Of a DNA stretch of 64,000 bases, positions 9,118 through 18,678 are shown one piece after another. This DNA comes from Nitrososphaerota archaeon. Lineage in GTDB: Archaea; Thermoproteota; Nitrososphaeria; Conexivisphaerales; UBA164. The stretch covers positions 54,742-118,741 of the forward strand of contig JAMCTX010000002.1 of assembly GCA_023381255.1 (NCBI GenBank). The letters run 5' to 3'. Below the pieces are notes generated by a model. The model saw nothing but the letters and a program-made list of their open reading frames with translations, made no database searches and had not been told where the DNA came from. The position numbers and the translations under genes were made by a program. Positions within the stretch are counted from its first letter, which is position 1. Each line of letters opens with the position of its first letter.

Positions 9118-10066
9118 CTGCCAGTTTATTTTTTATGGAACAAAACGAGCATATTTCCCTGTCCTTCGTAGTCGGCCTGCCGCACAGCTTGCACCTTCCC
9201 ACATCTTCATCCCTTGAATATATGTCATGAAGGGCAGGCCTTATCTGCTTTTCAAACGTCTTGACCATATTCATCATTGTGCCAGGCATTTTGGCCTCCA
9301 TGCTTTTCATCATGTCCCCGATCCTTTCCTGGCTCACTGACCCGAATTCAGAAGAATAAGGACACGGGTCGTAAATGAACGGATACCCCCTTAAAATGGC
9401 ATAGTGGAGTATTTCGCCTTCGGGCGTAAAGAAAAGCGGCTTGACCTTTTTTACGCAGTACCCCCTTTCGGGCGGGTTTACCATTGAGTTTCTGGAAAGG
9501 CTTTCTAGGTTGCCGTACACATACCCAGAAAATATGAACTGTGCCATATCGTCCAGATTATGCCCGGTGGCAAGCGTGTCCGCGTCCATTTCCTCAGCAG
9601 CAGCATTGAGTATGTACCTTTTGGACAGCCCGCATACACTGCATGCCGGCCTGTTTGTGCCACGTTTAGCCTTGTCGATTGTAAAATTATAATCGCTGCC
9701 AAGGTCTATTACCTTGTATTTTACGTGCGCGATCTCAAAGTTCTTGACTGCAGTTTCCACGCTCTTCCTTGAATAGCCCGTGCCGTTATCTATTCCAAGG
9801 TCAATTGTAAGGCCTACAATTTCTATATTAAGCTGTTTTGACGCCTGGCTGAGAAGGTGAAGCATGGTGGTGCTGTCCTTTCCGCCTGATACCGCTACGG
9901 CGACCCTCTTCGAGTTTTCAAACAGCCTGTACCTTTTGGAATCCCTGATGAACCGCTGGTCGAACCATTCAATAAAATGTTCACGGCACAGGTACATTTT
10001 CATGTAGGGAATTTCTCGCACAGCTTCCTTATCGCACAGGCTGCATTTCATTACAGGTTTAGACAA
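9107..10066 (-). CDS. tRNA 2-thiolation protein, TtuA/Ncs6 family
   Basis: CSLCDKEA Zn ribbon, AVSGGKDSTTMLHLL PP-loop, CSVCGLSKRY, C-terminal CKLCGRP/CSFC. Confidence 0.93.
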   Translation of the reverse strand: MSKPVMKCSLCDKEAVREIPYMKMYLCREHFIEWFDQRFIRDSKRYRLFENSKRVAVAVSGGKDSTTMLHLLSQASKQLNIEIVGLTIDLGIDNGTGYSRKSVETAVKNFEIAHVKYKVIDLGSDYNFTIDKAKRGTNRPACSVCGLSKRYILNAAAEEMDADTLATGHNLDDMAQFIFSGYVYGNLESLSRNSMVNPPERGYCVKKVKPLFFTPEGEILHYAILRGYPFIYDPCPYSSEFGSVSQERIGDMMKSMEAKMPGTMMNMVKTFEKQIRPALHDIYSRDEDVGRCKLCGRPTTKDREICSFCSIKNKLAAKQ

Positions 10067-10144
10067 GGCCGGATATTAAAACATCTCTGTCATTTTGAAA
10101 AAAATCGTGAAATATATAAATACTCTTGGTGTCAATATACATGT

Positions 10145-11443
10145 ATGAGCGAAGAAAAGGTTGATTGGTATCTGGACTTTGTGGACAGCAAAAGGGAACC
10201 AAGGAAGGATGAAATTCAGCTGCTTTTCAAGGTTACCCCGGCGAAGGGGTTCAGCATTGAAGAGGCGGCCGGAAGGATTGCAAGCGAAAGCAGCGTGGGA
10301 ACGTGGACAACGCTTTCCACCCTGACCCAGGAAACCATAAACAGAATGGCCAAGGCGTACAGAATATCCAATGACCTGGTATGGGTTACATATCCGCTGG
10401 AACTGTTTGAGCTCGGAAGCATACCGCAGCTGTTCTCGTCGGTATTTGGGAACATTTACGGAATGAAAGCAGTATCAAGGTTAAGGATCATGGACATAAA
10501 GTTCCCCGAGGAATACGTGAAAAGTTTCAGGGGACCCCAGTTTGGCCTTGAGGGGGTTCAAAACATACTGAAGGTAAAGGGAAGGCCGATACTGGCCACC
10601 GTGCCAAAGCCAAAGCTGAGCCCCAGCCCTGAAGCGCACGCAAAGATAGGCTATGAAATATGGATGGGCGGGGAGGACCTCTTAAAGGACGACGAAAACC
10701 TGACGAGCCAGCCCTTTAACAAATTTGAGGACAGGGTCAGGGAGGTTTTAAAATACAGGGACAAGGCGGAAAAGGAGACAGGCGAAAGGAAGAGCGCCCT
10801 GATAAACATCACGGCTGAAACCGAAGAAATGAAAAGGAGGGCAAAGCTGGTGAAGGACTACGGCGGGGAGTTCATAATGATAGACATACTCACCGTCGGA
10901 TGGGCAGCGCTTCAAACAATGAGGGAGGTCGCAGAAGACCTTGGGCTTGCGATTCACGCACACAGGGCATTCCATGCAGCATTCGACAAGCTGCCAGATC
11001 ATGGGGCTACAATGCTTGTGCTTGCAAAAATGTCAAGGCTGATTGGGGTTGACCTGCTCCATATAGGAACCGGTGTTGGAAAGATGGAAGGAACAAAGAG
11101 CGAAGTAATCCGGCACAAGGAAGCCGTAACTCTGGAGGACGTGCCCCAGGAAGACATTTACTTTTCACAAAAGTGGTACGGGCTCAAGCCTGTTACCCCG
11201 GTGAGCTCGGGCGGGCTGCATCCGGGATTAATACCGGCGCTGCTTGACTATATGGGACCTGATATCGCTGTCCAGATAGGCGGAGGCGTGCTTGGGAATC
11301 CTCTCGGGGCCAGGGCCGGAGCAAAGGCTGCAAGGGACGCAATAGATGCATGGCAGAAGAAGATCCCGCTGGAAGAATATGCGGAGAAAAGCAAGGAACT
11401 CAAGGCAGCCCTTGAAAAGTGGGGAACAAAGAGCTTCGAATGA
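10145..11443 (+). CDS. rbcL: Ribulose-bisphosphate carboxylase, form III large subunit
   Basis: Catalytic motifs: PKPKLSPSP, GGEDLLKDDENLTSQPF, HAHRAFHAAFDK, HIGTGVGKMEG, PVSSGGLHPG, IGGGVLGNP; TATA-like AAATATATAAATA upstream; start trimmed to ATG 10145. Confidence 0.97.
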   Translation: MSEEKVDWYLDFVDSKREPRKDEIQLLFKVTPAKGFSIEEAAGRIASESSVGTWTTLSTLTQETINRMAKAYRISNDLVWVTYPLELFELGSIPQLFSSVFGNIYGMKAVSRLRIMDIKFPEEYVKSFRGPQFGLEGVQNILKVKGRPILATVPKPKLSPSPEAHAKIGYEIWMGGEDLLKDDENLTSQPFNKFEDRVREVLKYRDKAEKETGERKSALINITAETEEMKRRAKLVKDYGGEFIMIDILTVGWAALQTMREVAEDLGLAIHAHRAFHAAFDKLPDHGATMLVLAKMSRLIGVDLLHIGTGVGKMEGTKSEVIRHKEAVTLEDVPQEDIYFSQKWYGLKPVTPVSSGGLHPGLIPALLDYMGPDIAVQIGGGVLGNPLGARAGAKAARDAIDAWQKKIPLEEYAEKSKELKAALEKWGTKSFE

Positions 11444-12160
11444 TCACGCCAGGCCGCTTTTGATTTCCTGAATTTCCCTTAACAATTTTTCTTCAATCCT
11501 TTCCTTTCTTTCTGCATAGTATTCGTATATTTTCAATGCCTTATGCTTCATTTCTGCGGTGTTTTGGAAGGGTACCCCAGCCCTACCGATGCTTGCCTTA
11601 GATACAAGCCACGCAATGAACGATTCCGGGGATTGGTCATTTATATCCATGTAAATGGCTTCCCTTACCTTGTTATACGCAAGCGTTGCAATCATCTTCC
11701 GTTCAATTTCATCATATAGCCCGCCATCCTCGTCTATGATTCTGTGGATTTCCCCGAGCTTTTCCTTATGCATCTTGTCAAGGGCTATGCCGGTGGCGCT
11801 GCTTAAAAATCCGTTAAATTCCCTGAGAGGCCCAAGGCTGCCGTGTGAATACAATATTGACGACACTGCGGCGCTGTCAGCAACGGCCAGAACAAGTGCT
11901 TCTTTGACGTTTTCAACGTCCAGGGAAAGGGTTCCGTTTGATATCAGGGTTAATGCCTTTTCAATATCTATCGGGCCGCCGTAAACCTGGTTTCCGTTAC
12001 TTTCGATCAGCGGCACTGTTAAAATCTGCCTGCTTATTGCCAGATGATAATTCACTGACATGTCGACAAGCTTTACCGATTTTACCATATCATTGCTCTT
12101 AAGCGCCCTGAGCAGGCTGTAACTTGTGTAGCACGCCGGGTGATAATATACCGTAAACAT
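11444..12160 (-). CDS. Thioredoxin-fold/glutaredoxin-like N-terminal domain plus helical C-terminal region, unknown function
   Basis: MFTVYYHPACYTSYSLLRAL...VPLIESNGNQVYGGPIDIEKAL. Confidence 0.7.
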   Translation of the reverse strand: MFTVYYHPACYTSYSLLRALKSNDMVKSVKLVDMSVNYHLAISRQILTVPLIESNGNQVYGGPIDIEKALTLISNGTLSLDVENVKEALVLAVADSAAVSSILYSHGSLGPLREFNGFLSSATGIALDKMHKEKLGEIHRIIDEDGGLYDEIERKMIATLAYNKVREAIYMDINDQSPESFIAWLVSKASIGRAGVPFQNTAEMKHKALKIYEYYAERKERIEEKLLREIQEIKSGLA

Positions 12161-12219
12161 TTTTACGAACCATAGCTCGCAATATTTTTAAGCTTTATCG
12201 ACACATTTTTAAATCGTGC

Positions 12220-12240
12220 CATTGAAGCTTTGCTTCAATG
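12220..12240 (+). promoter_or_regulatory. Perfect 9-bp dyad overlapping the PEPC start codon
   Basis: CATTGAAGC-TTT-GCTTCAATG; last ATG is the ppcA start. Confidence 0.75.
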
Positions 12241-13776
12241 AGGGTAATTCCAAGAACAATGGCGACGCAGCATCCGGACAATGCCAGGGTGCCAAACTGG
12301 GTTAGGGGAACGGAGATAATTGCCAGCGACGATGAGGTTTACGAAGCATATATTTCGTATTCAGATTTTGGCGTTGAGGAAGTCATGTGGGATGCCGAAG
12401 GCAAGGATGTTGACACCCACGTTGTCAGGAAGCTATTTACGGATTACCCCGAGCATTTCAGGGACAACGTTCTGGGAAAGGACCAGTATCTTACATACAG
12501 GGTCCCGAATCCCTCAATTGAGGGCGCTGACAGGAAGGTGTTTGCCGAAACCCTTGAAAGCATACCCATAACGTATGACGTGGCGGAGAAGTTTTACGGC
12601 GAATCAGTAACCACGCCGGTTTTCGAGGTCATCCTGCCCTTCACTACAAGCAGTGAAGAGCTGATTGCTCTTGCAAACTATTATGAAAAGGTGGTTGTCA
12701 ACAAGGAGGACACGATGCTGACTGAAAACATTTCGGTAAAGGCCATGATAGGGGAATTCAGGCCTAAAAAAATAGAGATAATTCCGCTGATCGAGGACAT
12801 GGATTCAATGCTGAATATAAAAACAATAGTGGGCAGGTACATTTCGGCATTTAATGTGCCCTACCTTAGGGCGTTTATAGCCAGGTCTGATCCAGCCATG
12901 AATTACGGCATGCTTCCTGCGGTTCTGCTATCAAAATATGCGCTTTCGGACTTAAAAGAACTTTCAACGGAATCCAACGTTGAAATATACCCCATAATAG
13001 GGGTTGGTTCGCTGCCTTTCAGGGGGCACTTCAGCCCTCGCAACGTTAAGAATTCCATGGAAGAATACAAGGGGGTTTGGACGTTTACAGTGCAGTCGGC
13101 ATTCAGGTACGATTATCCCAAGGAGGAAGTCAAGGATGCAATCAGGTACCTTAACATGAGCAAGCCTGTAGAGCCGGAGCAATTCTCAGACCATGAAAGG
13201 CAGCTGATAAGAAAAATCGCCACCGTCTACAGGGAAAGGTACCAGATGGAAATCGAAGGCCTTGCGCCCATAATAAACGAGGTTGCCGACTTTGTTCCAA
13301 GAAGGAGGGCAAGAAAGCTGCACATAGGGCTTTTCGGCTATTCGAGAAGCACTGGAAATGTAACATTGCCCCGCGCCATAACGTTTGTAGCGTCCCTGTA
13401 CACAATAGGGATACCCCCCGAAATAATAGGCCTTTCATCGCTGGGGAAACTGAACGAGCAGGAGTGGAACTTCCTGGCTGAAAAATACAAATATTTGAAG
13501 GAGGACCTCAGGGAGGCCTCCAAGTACCTCAACATGGATTCGCTGGAAATGCTGAAAAGCGGCTTTAACCTGGATGAAAGGATAATAGAACTTGTCAAGC
13601 AGGACGTTTTATTTATGGAAAACCAGATTGACGTAAAGGTGCCCAACCATCAGTACGACACGGTAAAGCACAGGCTGTTTTCAAGCCTGGCGCTGACAGC
13701 CTTGATAGAAAAAAAGGATTCAGAAGTTAAAATGGCAATATCGGAGATGGCTGCTATCAGGAACTCTCTGGGCTGA
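12238..13776 (+). CDS. ppcA: Archaeal-type phosphoenolpyruvate carboxylase
   Basis: MRVIPRTMATQHPDNA...FGVEEVMWDAEGKDVDTHVVRKL; full-length atypical PEPC. Confidence 0.95.
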   Translation: MRVIPRTMATQHPDNARVPNWVRGTEIIASDDEVYEAYISYSDFGVEEVMWDAEGKDVDTHVVRKLFTDYPEHFRDNVLGKDQYLTYRVPNPSIEGADRKVFAETLESIPITYDVAEKFYGESVTTPVFEVILPFTTSSEELIALANYYEKVVVNKEDTMLTENISVKAMIGEFRPKKIEIIPLIEDMDSMLNIKTIVGRYISAFNVPYLRAFIARSDPAMNYGMLPAVLLSKYALSDLKELSTESNVEIYPIIGVGSLPFRGHFSPRNVKNSMEEYKGVWTFTVQSAFRYDYPKEEVKDAIRYLNMSKPVEPEQFSDHERQLIRKIATVYRERYQMEIEGLAPIINEVADFVPRRRARKLHIGLFGYSRSTGNVTLPRAITFVASLYTIGIPPEIIGLSSLGKLNEQEWNFLAEKYKYLKEDLREASKYLNMDSLEMLKSGFNLDERIIELVKQDVLFMENQIDVKVPNHQYDTVKHRLFSSLALTALIEKKDSEVKMAISEMAAIRNSLG

Positions 13777-13836
13777 TGCGAAAATTCATCGTAAAAACGC
13801 AGGGTTAAAATACGGTCAATCAAAGTAGGCTTAGGG

Positions 13837-14403
13837 TTGAGCGACCGGATTATTCTGGGAATAACGGGCATGCCTGGAGCAGGTAAAACTACAGTTGCCA
13901 AGCATATTTCATCCAGAGGGATAAAAGCGCTTGCAATGGGGGACATAATAAGGGAAAAGGCAAAAGAAATGGGATACGGGGCAGGGAAGGAAGGGCAAAA
14001 GATGGTTGTGAAAGAATTAAGGGAAGCCGGGGGGAAGGACATTGTTGCGAAGCTGACGCTGGAAAAGATGATAGGAATGGGCCTGGAAAACGTGATAATA
14101 GATGGGATAAGGTCAATGCACGAAGTGGAGCTTTTTTCAAGCAATTTCAAAGTGATACTGCTTGCAGTTCATGCAAGCCAGGCCAGGAGATACGAATTTC
14201 TGTCAAAGAGGGGAAGGACTGACGACCCGCATAAAATAGAAGACTTCAGGGAAAGGGACAAGCTGGAACTGGAGCTTGGAATAGGCACAGTGATAGCGCT
14301 TTCAGACCTGATGATAGTAAACGAAGACATCTCGCTGAACGAGCTGCACGCCCGAGCGGACAGCCTAATAGAAAAGCACAACATATTTGGCAGCAAAAAG
14401 TGA
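13837..14403 (+). CDS. Dephospho-CoA kinase/adenylate-kinase-like P-loop protein (UPF0200 family)
   Basis: ILGITGMPGAGKTTVAKHI; MGDIIREKAKEMG; RGRTDDP; TTG start. Confidence 0.85.
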   Translation: MSDRIILGITGMPGAGKTTVAKHISSRGIKALAMGDIIREKAKEMGYGAGKEGQKMVVKELREAGGKDIVAKLTLEKMIGMGLENVIIDGIRSMHEVELFSSNFKVILLAVHASQARRYEFLSKRGRTDDPHKIEDFRERDKLELELGIGTVIALSDLMIVNEDISLNELHARADSLIEKHNIFGSKK

Positions 14404-14496
14404 AAAAGTTCCGGGCAAAAGGCGGCGTTCCTATCGTATATCGTCAAAAATTTTTAAAAATATGACAAAGATATAAAAGGGGCACCTGTTATTATA

Positions 14497-14955
14497 ATGA
14501 TTATGGAAGAACTTGACGAGGTGGATTCAAAAATCCTTCGGTGCCTTACGGGGGATTGCAGGCTTTCCTACAGGAAGATAGCAAATTATCTTAATCTGTC
14601 CACTTCCACTGTAAGCAAGAGGATCAACCGAATGATAGACAGCGGGATAATTTTGTCCTTTGTACCGCTGCTCAACTCCAACCTGCTGAACATAAACATG
14701 TACGTTATAGGCGCAAAGGTGAAGCCGGGGTATGACGTTGACGAACTTGCAAAAAGCATAGGCAACGAAGATTATGTTACGAACATATTTTTGACCGTCG
14801 GTTCATACGACATGATCATCATGATGGAGGCCAGGGATAACAAGGATATGCTTGAAAAAATGAAGCGGATAACAGGCATAAACGGAATCGGAAGTTTTGA
14901 ATCGTTCCAGATAATCGACATCAAAAAGCAGAGCCCGGTAAATATACCGCAGTGA
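14497..14955 (+). CDS. Lrp/AsnC family transcriptional regulator
   Basis: LDEVDSKILRCLTGDCRLSYRKIANYLNLSTSTVSKRINRM plus RAM-like C-terminus. Confidence 0.93.
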   Translation: MIMEELDEVDSKILRCLTGDCRLSYRKIANYLNLSTSTVSKRINRMIDSGIILSFVPLLNSNLLNINMYVIGAKVKPGYDVDELAKSIGNEDYVTNIFLTVGSYDMIIMMEARDNKDMLEKMKRITGINGIGSFESFQIIDIKKQSPVNIPQ

Positions 14956-15013
14956 AAGATGCGCAATTTGCCAAAAAACAACAGACTTGAAATCATGCTG
15001 CCACAGGGATTGA

Positions 15014-15568
15014 ATGCAAGTGGGCAGATTGAGGCTTCTGATTATATTTGAAAACCGGGGCAAAAAGGGCAGGTGCGAAGCAAAGGCCATTAAGGAGAAA
15101 CTAAAGAGCATAATTAATGCCATAAACGATGTAAGAGTTGACACAAATCACATTGAGGTTGACCTGTTTTCTGATGACGCCTGCGACACGGATAAAATCA
15201 AAGCTGAAATCAAAGAAAAAATAATTCAAACAGTAAACGTAAACGAAGAGGTAAACCCGGATTACAGGTCTTATCTGGCGCAAAGGAGGTTCTGGGAAGC
15301 CCATGAATCGCTTGAGGAGCGCTGGAAAAGGGAAAAGGACCAGAAGGTGAAGGACAGCATAAGGGTTTCAATACAATTTTGCGCCGCAATGGTGCACTAC
15401 CAGAGGTGCAACGTAGAGACCGCAAAGGAAATTTTAAAGCGCGCAATGGCAATAAACTCCGACATTCAGCTTGTGCAAAGCATCATAGGGGTTAATATGA
15501 ACAGCATGGACAGGATTGACCCGGATCTGGAGCAGGCAATTAACCAGATGGTTGAAGCCGGCCATTAA
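15014..15568 (+). CDS. DUF309-domain protein
   Basis: YLAQRRFWEAHESLEERWK. Confidence 0.7.
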   Translation: MQVGRLRLLIIFENRGKKGRCEAKAIKEKLKSIINAINDVRVDTNHIEVDLFSDDACDTDKIKAEIKEKIIQTVNVNEEVNPDYRSYLAQRRFWEAHESLEERWKREKDQKVKDSIRVSIQFCAAMVHYQRCNVETAKEILKRAMAINSDIQLVQSIIGVNMNSMDRIDPDLEQAINQMVEAGH

Positions 15569-15612
15569 ATTTCAGCAAAATGTATATTGCACCTGCGGGT
15601 GTGTTTATCATT

Positions 15613-16666
15613 GATAAAAAAAGCTGAACTTTTCCAGGCAGCAGGCGACAGGGTGGTTTGTACAGCCTGCGCCAGAAATTGCCGCTTAAAGAACGGTCAA
15701 ATAGGTTTCTGCGGCGTAAGGAAATTAATAAACGGCCAGCTTTACCTTTTGAACTACGGCACGGTTGAAGCCATACACATGGACCCCATCGAGAAAAAAC
15801 CGTTTATGCATTTCAACCCGGGCAGCAAGGTGTTAAGCATGGGCACAACTGGATGCTCGTGGATGTGCCTCTATTGCCAGAATTATGACCTTAGCCAGAG
15901 AAGAAACATTTCCGGAGTTGAAGTGCAGCCTGAAGAGCTGGTGAACATTGCACTTAGATACGGCGCAGAGGGGCTTGCATTCACCTACAACGAGCCTCTC
16001 ATTTACCTGGAATATGTCAGGGATGCAGGGCTTGAAGCCAGAAAAAGGGGATTGTTCAGCGTTTTTGTAAGCAACGGGTATGCCACGGAAGACGGAATAG
16101 GCATGATGAAAACGTTCCTGGACGCAATTACGGTGGATATAAAGGGAAACGCCAACAAGGAATTTCTCAGAAAATACGCGGCTGTGCCGGACCCGGGACC
16201 AATATTTGAAACCATTTCAGAGCTCCACAAGTCGGGCGTGCATGTTGAAATAACGGACCTGGTGGTCCCGCAGGTGGGGAACCATCTTGAGGACGCTAAA
16301 AAGCTCTCAAAATGGATTGTCGACAACCTTGGACCGGACGTGCCCCTGCATTTCCTGAGGTTTCACCCGGATTATAAAATGGACTGGCTTCCACCCACCC
16401 CGATGGCTGACCTTGAAAGGCATTATAAGGCAGCCAAAGAGCAGGGCCTTAACTTTGTGTATATTGGGAATGTGCCCGGCAGTAAATATGAAAGCACCTA
16501 CTGCCCGAAATGCGGCACGGAACTGATAAAGCGCGACGGATTTGAAATTCTGGAATGGAATCTGGACAAAAACAGCAGGTGTCCCAGATGCGGCTACAGG
16601 ATGCCCATTGTCGGGAAGTTTTACGGGGGGAGTATGGAGGAAAGGTTTCACCCTGTTACAATCTGA
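15613..16666 (+). CDS. amrS: AmmeMemoRadiSam-system radical SAM protein AmrS
   Basis: CTACARNCRLKNGQIGFCGVR; TTGCSWMCLYCQNYDLSQ; C-terminal zinc ribbon CPKCG/CPRCG. Confidence 0.92.
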
Positions 16667-16670
16667 AATT

Positions 16671-18035
16671 TCAGCTTGATTCAATAAATTCCGAGTGCAC
16701 GGATTTCAGTGCCTTAATGCATGAAGAGGATTCAACAACAAACCCGATGTTCAGCTCGCTGGAACCCTGGGTTATCATGAGCACGTTAATTGAATTTCTT
16801 GCAACAGAGTTAAAAAGTTTGGCAGCAACGCCTGGGGTGCCCTTCATGCCTTCGCCCACAATTGAAATTGCGCATGCGCTGTTTACGGCATGATAATCGT
16901 TTATGTCCTTTCCAAGGAACTCAAACTCTATTATGCTTTTGCACCTGTTCAGCGCGCATGCAGGCACTATTATGCTCAGCTCGGTTGCTGATGCGCTCAA
17001 GGACATCATCCTTATTTCTATGCCATGCTCGATCATCCTGGCCAGTATTCTGGGCACAAGCTTCTGGATGTTAACCCCTTCAAGCGTTATGATGGATATT
17101 TGGTCTATATACGCAACGGCCTTGGCCACGTTCGGCGATATCTGGGAATCGCGGGCTATCAGCGTTCCCGGCAGATCCCTGTTGTTTACATTCTTTATGT
17201 TGATTTTGATGCCCTGCTTTGAAAGCAGGTCCAGGCTAACCGGGGAAAAGAGCTCGGAATTGAACGACAGCAGTTCCCTTGCTTCATTATACGAAAGGCG
17301 CGATATGGGTTTTGCGTTTGATATAAAGCGGGGGTCAGCTGTCATTAAACCGTCAACGTTGCTCCAAACTTCAAGGGTATCCGCATTCAGGGTTACGGCA
17401 AATGTGGCGGCTACCATATCAGAACTGCCCTTCCCCATATATGTAACCCTGCCGTCCCTTGTTTTTCCTGTCAGCCCGCCGACTACAAGCACCCTGTTTT
17501 CCCCGGCATGGTTTACGGCATTTTTTATTGCCTGGTAAGACGAATTATAAAGCGGACTGGCTGATCCGTATTCGTCATCAGTAATTATGCCCCAATCCCC
17601 CCCGCTTCTTGCATCAACGGCAATCCCGATTGACCCTGCTGCTGTTTTGAACGTCTCAATAGAAAACGATTCAGCATAGGAAATTACACGGTCTTTTATT
17701 GACGGGGTTATCTCGCCAAGAACCGATATCGTTCTTAATAAGTTAAGAAGCTCATCCCTCAGTTCCGCCAGCTTATTTCCGCCCCCGTATCCGTTTTTAT
17801 TCACCTCCTCCAGGTAAAGCCCATAGAGCTCGCTGACCCTGGACGCCGAATCCTCGAGCTTGCCTGCAGCTGCAAGGTTTGACGCTTCATTGAGTAAATC
17901 CACGGACCCCTTTACCGAAGAAATTATGCCAACGGCTTTGCCGTGCTTTGACCTTTCGCCCATGATTTCGGCCGCTTTGATATAGCCGCCGTTTTTTAGG
18001 GCGCTGCTGCTGAATTTCATGACGCTTAATTCCAT
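16671..18035 (-). CDS. Aspartate kinase (divergent) with C-terminal ACT domains
   Basis: VMKFSSSALKNG, GLTGKTRDGRVTYMGKGSSDMVAA, WSNVDGLMTADPR, LSYNEARELL. Confidence 0.88.
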   Translation of the reverse strand: MELSVMKFSSSALKNGGYIKAAEIMGERSKHGKAVGIISSVKGSVDLLNEASNLAAAGKLEDSASRVSELYGLYLEEVNKNGYGGGNKLAELRDELLNLLRTISVLGEITPSIKDRVISYAESFSIETFKTAAGSIGIAVDARSGGDWGIITDDEYGSASPLYNSSYQAIKNAVNHAGENRVLVVGGLTGKTRDGRVTYMGKGSSDMVAATFAVTLNADTLEVWSNVDGLMTADPRFISNAKPISRLSYNEARELLSFNSELFSPVSLDLLSKQGIKINIKNVNNRDLPGTLIARDSQISPNVAKAVAYIDQISIITLEGVNIQKLVPRILARMIEHGIEIRMMSLSASATELSIIVPACALNRCKSIIEFEFLGKDINDYHAVNSACAISIVGEGMKGTPGVAAKLFNSVARNSINVLMITQGSSELNIGFVVESSSCIKALKSVHSEFIESS

Positions 18036-18132
18036 AACACAATTAGCTTGAATATTACAATTAAAAAACTTTTAAAACCAATGCAGCAACTATGGGAAAA
18101 GTTTAAAGACGATGGCGAGGCAATTGCCATGA

Positions 18133-18516
18133 ATGATTTGCGAATTATGTGGCAAAACCATAATGGGTAAACCATACAGGATTTACGTTGAAGGGGCCTA
18201 CATGACCGTGTGCGAAAGCTGCGCAAAATACGGCAAACCTGCAGATTCAGTTAACCCGCCAAGGGAAAAACACGTGGACAAGGCGAAAAAAACCAGCCAG
18301 GACATACCTGAGTATGAAATAGTCGACAACTACGGGCAGATAATAAGGGGCATCAGGGAAGGTATGGGATTGACCCAGGAGAAATTCGGAATAAAGTGCG
18401 GTGTCAAGCCATCGTTGCTTGCAAAGATTGAGCAGCAGAAAATAATCCCGGATTACCAGACAATAAGGAAGCTTGAAACATCATTAAAAATCAAGCTGAC
18501 TCGCCCCTCAGCATGA
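18133..18516 (+). CDS. Multiprotein bridging factor 1-like (Zn ribbon + HTH)
   Basis: CELCGKTI...CESCAKYG; IIRGIREGMGLTQEKFGIKCGVKPSLLAKIEQQ. Confidence 0.9.
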   Translation: MICELCGKTIMGKPYRIYVEGAYMTVCESCAKYGKPADSVNPPREKHVDKAKKTSQDIPEYEIVDNYGQIIRGIREGMGLTQEKFGIKCGVKPSLLAKIEQQKIIPDYQTIRKLETSLKIKLTRPSA

Positions 18517-18678
18517 TGGAAGTTAAAATTTACAGAAAATATAATATCAGGCATGATTTATAAAACTTGATGATTAAAGGATTGCATTTGGGCCCGGTGC
18601 AGAATTTCGCGGATAGGTTAACGGCTTTTTTTCAGGGGGGCCGTCCAATGGTAAACTTTGCAGGGGCATGGAAATAAA

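Noticed and set aside
10137-10146. ATACATGTAT palindrome at the RuBisCO start
   Set aside because: Only 10 bp and AT-rich; likely chance
18590-18660. Possible tRNA upstream of hflX
   Set aside because: No T-arm GGTTCGA-type motif and no matching acceptor stem; retained only as a structured leader
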